Positions 1 through 4,785 of a stretch of DNA of 8,304 nucleotides are shown one piece after another. A model generated the notes under the pieces. The model was not told where the DNA came from, did not search any database, and saw only the letters and a program-made list of their open reading frames with translations. The stretch covers positions 1 through 8,304 of the forward strand of contig CBFGTI010000225.1 of assembly GCA_965651695.1 (NCBI GenBank), given 5' to 3'. How positions within the stretch are numbered: position 1 is the first letter of the stretch; every line of letters begins with the position of its first letter. This DNA comes from Imperialibacter sp965651695. GTDB lineage: Bacteria > Bacteroidota > Bacteroidia > Cytophagales > Cyclobacteriaceae. Both the position numbers and the translations under genes were made by a program.

Positions 1-1187
1 TCCTCGATGAGGGTGAGAATTTTCCCCGAACTTTTCCCCGAACTTTTCCCCGAACTTTTCCCCGAACTTTTCCCTTGACTTCGTTCGGTATTTTGTCGGA
101 ACTCTACCAGAAAACCGGATAAATCATACCTGAACTCTGGAGCAGGCAAACCCCTCTCCTTGCATTCCTGAATAATCTTGAGCGTGCCACGGCCCCAGGA
201 CTCGATAAGCCCGGCGCGAAAAAAGGTATTCGCAATATCAGGATTATATGGCACCGACGGGTGTTTGTGTACGAGCTGTTCAACAGTCCAGTTGTCGGGT
301 AATTGACCTTCATTCCATATAATAATCCGGTCATCGTAAACACTTATCTGTATGGGGTTTCCGCCGGCATAGTCTTTATGTGCCACTGCATTAAGCAATG
401 CTTCTCTAAGTGCATCTTCAGGAAATGGATAAGTTTCAACCCTGTCAATCCCGTCATAGCTAATTATCGCTTTTAGATACTTCGTAAGCAACAATTCCAT
501 CGTTTTATCTACTTGATCAAAAAGATGCCCATGTATGGTATCCTGAAATATAAGGTCAATGTCAGTTTTGAAATAACCAATTTTAATATAGGCGCCAGTT
601 ACAAACGTTTCGGGATCGGGATGGAAAAGTAAAATCGATGCCCGTTTTAGATAGTCTTTCTCCACCAACTTTAGCTTTTGCAATAGCAGCTCATTACTTT
701 CTTCGAGGCTTTCACGAGGAAGTCTCTTGCTTTTTGTAGCCTTGTTTCTAAATATGACAAATGCTTGACCACTCAGGTCATTGACAGTGACTCGGGGAAC
801 AGGTACTCCATCCCAGCGCTTGCCCTGTTTCTGCAACAAAAACCTATCTAACGCCGCTCCCTTTAATTCTTGTTTGGTGCTGCCGCTACGATAGTGGTAC
901 TGACCCTGATAGCTAATGGGATATGGGTAAGGATCTACCAGTATTTCTAAATAATCTTTACCCGTTTGGGTTAACAAGTTTACGTCCACGAGTATTCCCA
1001 AAATATCGCGGACTTTATTGGGAATGGTCTCCAATAAATCCGAAGCATCAGATAAGCCGGTTACTTCCCCTCTATCGTTCTTACCAATGTATAGAGAGCC
1101 GCCATTAGCATTTGCGAAGCCGCAAATCCACTTCAGGTACTCGTCGCGCCACGATTCTTTGTATTCAACACTTTGGTCTTCTTTCAT
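1..1187 (-). CDS. AlbA_2 / HATPase_c_4 ATP-binding protein, COG2865-like (partial, C-terminus off window)
   Basis: An open frame of 395 codons runs from the ATG at 1187-1185 off the left edge with no stop. The N-terminus matches an AlbA_2 (Schlafen AlbA_2) fold: EYKES at residues 8-12, the glycine-rich FANANGGSLYIG at 24-35 and YHYRSGSTKQ at 97-106. A second region resembles the HATPase_c_4 domain, with an N-box-like EALLNAVAHKDY at 262-273, a strand ending WNEGQLP at 291-297 and a WGRGT loop at 331-335. Residues 372-389 form a GKSS repeat linker, and ILTLIE (390-395) looks like the first helix of a C-terminal winged helix that is cut off. Relatives are annotated as putative transcriptional regulators or DNA-binding ATP-binding proteins; their substrate and role are poorly known. 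An in-frame TGA lies nine codons upstream with no other ATG between, which fixes the start. No Shine-Dalgarno is visible. Sampled lines look more A+T-rich (about 30-50% GC) than the efflux operon (about 50-60%), which could mean separate ancestry. Family confidence is high; function is not known. Confidence 0.9.
   Translation of the reverse strand, partial: MKEDQSVEYKESWRDEYLKWICGFANANGGSLYIGKNDRGEVTGLSDASDLLETIPNKVRDILGILVDVNLLTQTGKDYLEILVDPYPYPISYQGQYHYRSGSTKQELKGAALDRFLLQKQGKRWDGVPVPRVTVNDLSGQAFVIFRNKATKSKRLPRESLEESNELLLQKLKLVEKDYLKRASILLFHPDPETFVTGAYIKIGYFKTDIDLIFQDTIHGHLFDQVDKTMELLLTKYLKAIISYDGIDRVETYPFPEDALREALLNAVAHKDYAGGNPIQISVYDDRIIIWNEGQLPDNWTVEQLVHKHPSVPYNPDIANTFFRAGLIESWGRGTLKIIQECKERGLPAPEFRYDLSGFLVEFRQNTERSQGKSSGKSSGKSSGKSSGKILTLIE
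19..74. repeat. 12-bp in-frame tandem repeat (GKSS linker)
   Basis: The unit CTTTTCCCCGAA is present in three exact consecutive copies (31-42, 43-54, 55-66). It is flanked by a near-exact copy at 19-30 (first base changed) and a partial copy at 67-74. Read on the minus strand, each unit encodes Gly-Lys-Ser-Ser in the AlbA_2 gene. The unit length is a multiple of three, so copy-number change would lengthen or shorten the linker without breaking the frame. Confidence 0.95.
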
Positions 1188-1192
1188 GCCTA

Positions 1193-1222
1193 ATATTAAC
1201 AGAATTGGTGTTCAAGTGTCAA
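1193..1222 (-). promoter_or_regulatory. Possible promoter of the AlbA_2 gene
   Basis: On the minus strand a TTGACA (1222-1217) is followed after 18 nt by TAATAT (1198-1193), a close match to the classical sigma-70 pattern. Transcription would start about at the ATG (1187), giving a leaderless or nearly leaderless mRNA. Bacteroidota primary sigma factors usually prefer TTTG and TAnnTTTG, which fit less well here, so this is tentative. Confidence 0.35.
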
Positions 1223-1243
1223 CTTTTTTAGCTGGTGAAGTTT
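1221..1243. promoter_or_regulatory. Candidate secondary TetR operator
   Basis: AACTTT (1221-1226) and AAGTTT (1238-1243) are separated by 11 nt. The same two hexamers with the same spacing occur inside the perfect dyad before tetR (1461-1466 and 1478-1483). This copy lacks the outer GGA/TCC bases and symmetric A/T flanks, so it would be weaker. It overlaps the last two bases of the TTGACA element of the divergent gene. Its role as an operator is inference. Confidence 0.35.
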
Positions 1244-1250
1244 TAACGAC

Positions 1251-1394
1251 ATGAAGCGGGAACCAAATTTTATTTTTCGGCTTTCGCAAACGTTTGAATT
1301 GAGCGGCGGAAGCATTACACATGTACCTACAAATATTTCCAGAATCTCAGAAGGTGAAAAAAGTATGTTTTTTCAGTTCCAGGGCCGTTTTTGA
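1251..1394 (+). CDS. Doubtful 47-residue ORF, possible small protein or gene remnant
   Basis: An ATG at 1251 opens a 47-codon frame ending at TGA 1392-1394; an in-frame TGA at 1236-1238 precedes it. The translation is not strongly biased and contains segments such as FIFRLSQTFELSGGS (residues 7-21), but I recognise no family. It has no Shine-Dalgarno, no obvious promoter, and lies in a region rich in inverted repeats. Chance occurrence is quite possible. Confidence 0.15.
   Translation: MKREPNFIFRLSQTFELSGGSITHVPTNISRISEGEKSMFFQFQGRF
1355..1375. repeat. A+T-rich inverted repeat, 8-bp arms
   Basis: TGAAAAAA (1355-1362) and TTTTTTCA (1368-1375) are perfect reverse complements around a 5-nt loop GTATG. 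It could be a protein-binding dyad or a weak hairpin. It is too A+T-rich to be a convincing intrinsic terminator, and no gene ends just upstream on either strand. Confidence 0.5.
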
Positions 1395-1422
1395 TTGAAA
1401 AAACAATTTTTAAAATTTTCAA
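1395..1422. repeat. A+T-rich inverted repeat, 7-bp arms
   Basis: TTGAAAA (1395-1401) and TTTTCAA (1416-1422) are reverse complements around 14 A+T-rich nt. The half-site TGAAAA also appears in the repeat at 1355-1375, so the two may be related binding sites or simply curved, UP-element-like A-tract DNA. Low significance by itself. Confidence 0.35.
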
Positions 1423-1457
1423 AACCTTCGCTGTTTCTTTTCCGTTATCAACCCGGA

Positions 1458-1485
1458 GGAAACTTTGAGTAACTTAAAAGTTTCC
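1458..1485. promoter_or_regulatory. Perfect 28-bp dyad, candidate operator of the TetR regulator
   Basis: GGAAACTTT (1458-1466) and AAAGTTTCC (1477-1485) are exact 9-bp reverse complements with a 10-nt spacer. An additional AACTT half-site lies in the spacer at 1471-1475, exactly 10 bp after the first (1461-1465). The dyad covers the gap between the TTTG (1464-1467) and TAGTTTAG (1487-1494) promoter elements, so a bound dimer would block RNA polymerase. TetR-family operators are typically dyads of about 15-30 bp near their own promoter. The structure is seen directly; the binding partner is inferred from position. Confidence 0.65.
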
Positions 1486-1494
1486 ATAGTTTAG
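1464..1494 (+). promoter_or_regulatory. Bacteroidota-type promoter of the tetR-efflux operon
   Basis: TTTG at 1464-1467 is followed after 19 nt by TAGTTTAG at 1487-1494. This fits the known Bacteroidota pattern TTTG (-33) and TAnnTTTG (-7), with a single mismatch in the downstream element and normal spacing. The expected transcription start is about 1499-1502, only a few nt from the first codon of the regulator, so the leader would be almost absent. Confidence 0.5.
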
Positions 1495-1503
1495 AATAAT
1501 CTA

Positions 1504-2127
1504 TTGGAGACGAGAGACAAAATTATTGAGCAAGCCGACCTGCTTATCTGCCGCCTGGGAGTGAAAGCCCTCACTATGGACGAGCTGGCCAGCCAGATGG
1601 GTATTTCAAAGAAAACGATCTACCAGTTCTTTAAAGACAAGGATGAGGTGGTAACCGAGGCCGTTAAATACCATTGTGAAAAGGAGTTCAGGGAGTTTTT
1701 GCGAATACAGCAGGAATCGGCCAATTCTATCGAAGAACTGGCGATGATCTCAAAGTTTATGCGAAACAACGTGGAAACCATTCACCCTTCGGCCCTGCAC
1801 GACCTGCAGAAATACCATTCGAAAGCGTGGAAGGTTTTTGAGGACTACCGCGACAACGTGTTTATGCAAAACATGGTAGAGAGCCTTCGCCGCGGCAAGC
1901 AGGAGGGGTATTTCAGAAAGGAAATTGATGAGTCGATAATGGCCGTAATGCGCATGAAACAAGTGGAGATGGCTTTTGATCACCACGCTTACCCGAGGGG
2001 GAAGTTTCAGTTTACGGAGGTATGCGAGCAGATGTTCTTTCATTTTATACAAGGTTTATTGACAGACAAGGGAAGAGAACTTTATGATACGATTTTTAAT
2101 AAACAACCTTATGAATCACAGGAATAG
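1504..2127 (+). CDS. TetR/AcrR-family transcriptional regulator
   Basis: A 207-residue protein of normal TetR size. The N-terminal DNA-binding domain spans about residues 4-50: helix 1 (RDKIIEQADLLICRLG, 4-19), then the helix-turn-helix with TMDELASQMGISKKTIYQFF (24-43) and KDKDEVV (44-50), the typical TetR signature. The rest (about 55-207) is helical and would form the ligand-binding and dimer domain; it shows no ligand signature I recognise. The start is TTG at 1504: a TAG at 1492-1494 closes the frame upstream, and the next ATG (1576) lies inside the helix-turn-helix, so TTG is the only start that keeps the whole domain. The 3' end overlaps the channel gene by 17 nt, indicating one mRNA. 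With a dyad in its own promoter it is probably an autorepressor of the efflux operon, released by a pump substrate or related compound; that is inference. Confidence 0.93.
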   Translation: METRDKIIEQADLLICRLGVKALTMDELASQMGISKKTIYQFFKDKDEVVTEAVKYHCEKEFREFLRIQQESANSIEELAMISKFMRNNVETIHPSALHDLQKYHSKAWKVFEDYRDNVFMQNMVESLRRGKQEGYFRKEIDESIMAVMRMKQVEMAFDHHAYPRGKFQFTEVCEQMFFHFIQGLLTDKGRELYDTIFNKQPYESQE

Positions 2128-3574
2128 TTGGAGTTTTTTTGTTCTGCTGGGTGTGTGGGCCGCGTCGGCCACGTGGGGATATGCACAAACCGGCGAGGCG
2201 GATTCACAGGCATTTACTTTGGAGGAATGCATTACTTACGCATTGCAGAACGCGGTGAACGTGAAGAATGCAACGCTCGATGAGCAGATTGCCGAAGCCC
2301 GCGTAAAAGAAACCGTGGGGATCGGCTTGCCGCAAGTGTCGGGAAGTGCTACTGTAATGCACAATCAACAACTTCAGCGGTTTTTCGGAACCTACCAGGA
2401 GAATCCCGAAGGTGGATTTAGCTTTTTTCCTCCCGGAATTCCCGGTGCACAGGATGGCGACGTGCTTGCTGCCCAGAACTTCTTTCAATTGAAGAACAGT
2501 GGAGACGTAAGCCTCGCAGCGAGCCAACTGATTTTCAGCGGCTCCTACTTGGTAGGTCTGCGGGCGGCCAATACATACAGGGAATTGGCAACGAAGGCGA
2601 AGCAGCAGACGCAGGAGCAAATTGTAGAGCAGGTCACAAAGGCTTACTATTCTGTGCTTATCAACAAAGAGCGCCTTGAGTTGTTCAATAATAATATCGC
2701 CAGGATCGACACCCTACTTAATAATACAAGGGCATTGGCCGCTTCAGGTTTTGCCGAGAGTATAGATGTGGACCGAGTGCGGGTTACTTACAACAACCTG
2801 GTAGCTGAGCGGGACAAGTTCTTGAACCTTAACGAACTCAGCCAGATACTCCTGAAATTTCAAATGAACTTCCCAATGGACGAGCCTATAACTGTGGGAG
2901 GAAGCATTGCGGAAATTGAAGTAGCGGCAGAATTGGATGGATATGGCGAAGGCTGGAATTATAAAGAGCGGACAGATTATCAGTTACTTGAAGTTAACCG
3001 CAACCTGCAGCAGCTGAACATTAAAAACCTGTATGCAGGCAAGCTTCCTACTCTTGCAGCGTTTGCTAACCTCGGGTTTGCTACGCAGTCCAACACTTTC
3101 GGAGGCTTGTTTTCAACTAATTCTGCGGTAGAAGACAATGGCACCATTGGACCCGACAAGTGGTACCGTTATACCAACTTTGGCCTGAGCTTAAATGTTC
3201 CGATTTTTTCGGGCCTGCAAGGCTCCTATCAACTTCAGCAGCAGAAGCTTAGTTTGCTCAAGATTGAAAATAACTTCGACATGCTGACCAAAGCTATTGA
3301 CCTGGAAATTGCACAGGCCACAACCAATTATCAGAATGCACTTAAGTCGCTGCAGTCTCAGACAGAAAACCAGGAGCTGGCAAGTAATATCGCCCGGGTC
3401 ACTAAAATTAAATACGAGGAGGGTGTGGGTTCCAACCTGGAAGTAGTTGATGCAGAAAGTGCATTGAAGGAAGCGCAGGTGAACTACTACAACGCCTTGT
3501 TCGAAGCCATGGTTGCAAAGGTGGACCTGGAGAAAGCATTCGGCAAATTAAGTCTCTCAAAATCAGAAAATTAA
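2111..3574 (+). CDS. TolC-family outer-membrane efflux channel
   Basis: A 487-residue outer-membrane factor that would form the trimeric exit duct of the RND pump. Start choice: an in-frame ATG at 2084 is possible, but ATG 2111 gives a clean signal peptide, with MNHRNSW, a hydrophobic core (about 9-21) and cleavage after GYA (residue 25), leaving mature Gln26. It overlaps the end of the tetR gene by 17 nt, so translational coupling is likely. The mature protein opens with FTLEECITYALQNA (35-48), the usual start of an OEP repeat, followed by alpha-helical stretches rich in Gln, Asn and Ala. The second repeat begins near the TDYQLLEVNRNLQQL segment and ends with the KYEEGVGSNLEVVDAESAL motif common to TolC proteins. 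Length is normal for the family. The gene is 23 nt upstream of the adaptor ATG. Family assignment is firm; substrate is unknown. Confidence 0.93.
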   Translation: MNHRNSWSFFVLLGVWAASATWGYAQTGEADSQAFTLEECITYALQNAVNVKNATLDEQIAEARVKETVGIGLPQVSGSATVMHNQQLQRFFGTYQENPEGGFSFFPPGIPGAQDGDVLAAQNFFQLKNSGDVSLAASQLIFSGSYLVGLRAANTYRELATKAKQQTQEQIVEQVTKAYYSVLINKERLELFNNNIARIDTLLNNTRALAASGFAESIDVDRVRVTYNNLVAERDKFLNLNELSQILLKFQMNFPMDEPITVGGSIAEIEVAAELDGYGEGWNYKERTDYQLLEVNRNLQQLNIKNLYAGKLPTLAAFANLGFATQSNTFGGLFSTNSAVEDNGTIGPDKWYRYTNFGLSLNVPIFSGLQGSYQLQQQKLSLLKIENNFDMLTKAIDLEIAQATTNYQNALKSLQSQTENQELASNIARVTKIKYEEGVGSNLEVVDAESALKEAQVNYYNALFEAMVAKVDLEKAFGKLSLSKSEN

Positions 3575-3597
3575 CTGTCATCACAACTTTGAAAAAT

Positions 3598-4725
3598 ATG
3601 AAATCCAGAATTAACTTAATAGTATCCTGCATCCTGTTAGGATCATTTTTGGCAGGCTGCTCCGGTGAGTCTGCCGACAAAGCCTCACAGTTGGAGAAGC
3701 TGAAGACACAACAGGCTCAGCTCGCGCAGCAGATAGCCGCCCTTGAGGAGGAGCTGGCTGCAGAAAACCCTGCGGCAGCTACCGCAAGGGCGAAAGAGGT
3801 GGCAGTTACCACGGTTGAACCCCGGCAATTCAATCATTACATTCAGACGCAGGGTGTGGTGGAAGCAGAAGACAACATCCTGGTAAGCGCAAAAACCATG
3901 GGTGTGGTTACCAATGTACCTGTTAACGAAGGGCAGCAGGTGTCGCGCGGCCAAACACTGGCACAGCTCGACAACACCGTTATTCTTGCGTCTATTGAGG
4001 AAGTGAAGTCGGGCCTTGAGCTTGCCAATACTGTGTTTGAGCGCCAGAAAAGCCTGTGGGATCAAAAGATAGGGACCGAAATCCAATTTTTGCAGGCCAA
4101 GAATAACAAGGAGAGCCTTGAGAAGCGGCTAGCTACTCTCAACGAGCAACTGGACATGACAAAGATCAAATCGCCAATCAGCGGAACGGTAGAAGCTATC
4201 AATGTAAAGGTTGGTGAAAATGCCGCACCAGGAATGCCGGCCTTCAGGGTCATTAACACGTCAGAACTGCGGGTGAAGGCGAATGTGTCTGAAGCCTACG
4301 TAGCCTCCGTCAAAAAAGGTAATAAGGTGCTTGTGAGCGTGCCCGATCAGGACAAGACGTTTGAAGCAACCGTGACCTTTGTCGGTAGAAACATCGACCA
4401 GTTGTCCCGCACTTTTCCGGTTGAGATTGCACTGCCAGAAGCAGAGAGCCTCAGGCCCAACATGTCAGCGGTGATCCGGGTGATATTCCATACCGAGCCT
4501 TCAGCCCTTGTTGTGCCGGTAAACGTGGTACAGGAAGTGAATGGCGAGAAGGTAGTATATGTGGCTGATAAAACGGCCAACGGCGTAGTAGCCCGGAAGC
4601 AGGTAGTAAGCGTAGGTGGTGTATACGACAACCTTGCTCATATTAAAAGCGGTCTGCAACCCGGCGACAGTGTGATCACTTTCGGCTACCAGGGGCTTAC
4701 CGAAGGAGAATTTGTTAAAATCTAA
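3598..4725 (+). CDS. RND efflux periplasmic adaptor lipoprotein (HlyD/AcrA family)
   Basis: A 375-residue membrane-fusion protein linking the RND pump to the TolC-type channel. A TTG at 3589 is in frame, but ATG 3598 gives a standard lipoprotein signal: MKSR, hydrophobic core, then lipobox LAGC with acylated Cys21. Residues 30-55 form a short heptad coiled coil (hydrophobics at 32, 35, 42, 46, 49, 53) directly after the anchor. The lipoyl/barrel-sandwich halves are around 85-125 (VNEGQQVSRGQTLAQLDN, 109-126) and 188-225 (IKSPISGTVEAINVKVGE), separated by a helical hairpin of about 60 residues that should contact the channel. Beta-barrel and membrane-proximal domains follow, with TFPVEIALPEAESLRPNMSA and ALVVPVNVV as typical adaptor segments. 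The length is typical. It lies third in the operon, 60 nt before the pump gene. Family assignment is strong. Confidence 0.93.
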   Translation: MKSRINLIVSCILLGSFLAGCSGESADKASQLEKLKTQQAQLAQQIAALEEELAAENPAAATARAKEVAVTTVEPRQFNHYIQTQGVVEAEDNILVSAKTMGVVTNVPVNEGQQVSRGQTLAQLDNTVILASIEEVKSGLELANTVFERQKSLWDQKIGTEIQFLQAKNNKESLEKRLATLNEQLDMTKIKSPISGTVEAINVKVGENAAPGMPAFRVINTSELRVKANVSEAYVASVKKGNKVLVSVPDQDKTFEATVTFVGRNIDQLSRTFPVEIALPEAESLRPNMSAVIRVIFHTEPSALVVPVNVVQEVNGEKVVYVADKTANGVVARKQVVSVGGVYDNLAHIKSGLQPGDSVITFGYQGLTEGEFVKI

Positions 4726-4734
4726 AACCGGCCT

Positions 4735-4763
4735 GGCGGCCCGGTCACCCCGACCGGGCTGCC
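4735..4763 (+). other. Strong 12-bp GC hairpin between adaptor and pump genes
   Basis: GGCGGCCCGGTC (4735-4746) pairs with GACCGGGCTGCC (4752-4763) around a 5-nt ACCCC loop: eleven Watson-Crick pairs and one G-U. It begins 9 nt after the adaptor stop and ends 22 nt before the pump ATG. No T-run follows, so a simple intrinsic terminator is unlikely. A competing weaker stem, ACCGGCC (4727-4733) with GGCCCGGT (4738-4745, one bulged C), shares bases with it. Possible roles are mRNA stability, tuning the adaptor:pump ratio, or a dispersed palindromic repeat. Confidence 0.75.
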
Positions 4764-4785
4764 ACTATGCTGTAATCAATCTAGT

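Larger units (their letters stand above)
1188..1503. other. Divergent intergenic region between the AlbA_2 gene and the tetR gene
   Basis: This 316-bp spacer separates two divergently read genes and has no convincing large ORF. It contains, left to right: a sigma-70-like promoter pattern toward the AlbA_2 gene (1193-1222); an imperfect dyad AACTTT-N11-AAGTTT (1221-1243); a 10-bp palindrome CAAACGTTTG (1287-1296); an A+T inverted repeat TGAAAAAA-N5-TTTTTTCA (1355-1375); another, TTGAAAA-N14-TTTTCAA (1395-1422); and the main dyad plus promoter before tetR (1458-1494). A 47-codon ORF (1251-1394) lies within it. Confidence 0.8.

Noticed and set aside
19..74. The tandem repeat as a CRISPR array
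   Set aside because: The units are 12 bp, directly adjacent and without spacers, and they are in frame in a protein-coding gene.
104..343. 79-codon minus-strand ORF
   Set aside because: It is on the same strand as the AlbA_2 gene but in another frame, and covers the conserved ATP-binding region in the true frame. Shadow.
923..1254. Plus-strand ORFs of 61 and 78 codons (923-1108 and 1018-1254)
   Set aside because: Both lie mostly antisense to the N-terminal AlbA_2 coding region, whose motifs are unmistakable; their translations show no family features.
1287..1296. Palindrome CAAACGTTTG as a LacI-type operator
   Set aside because: A 10-bp palindrome is expected by chance about once in a thousand positions, so one in this spacer is not surprising, and no LacI-family gene is in the window.
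2084..2110. ATG 2084 as start of the TolC-type gene
   Set aside because: It would add MIRFLINNL before a complete signal peptide and extend the overlap with tetR to 44 nt. ATG 2111 gives a better signal-peptide n-region, though 2084 cannot be fully excluded.
3589..3597. TTG 3589 as start of the adaptor gene
   Set aside because: It adds only three residues before MKSR; the ATG at 3598 gives a normal lipoprotein signal peptide.
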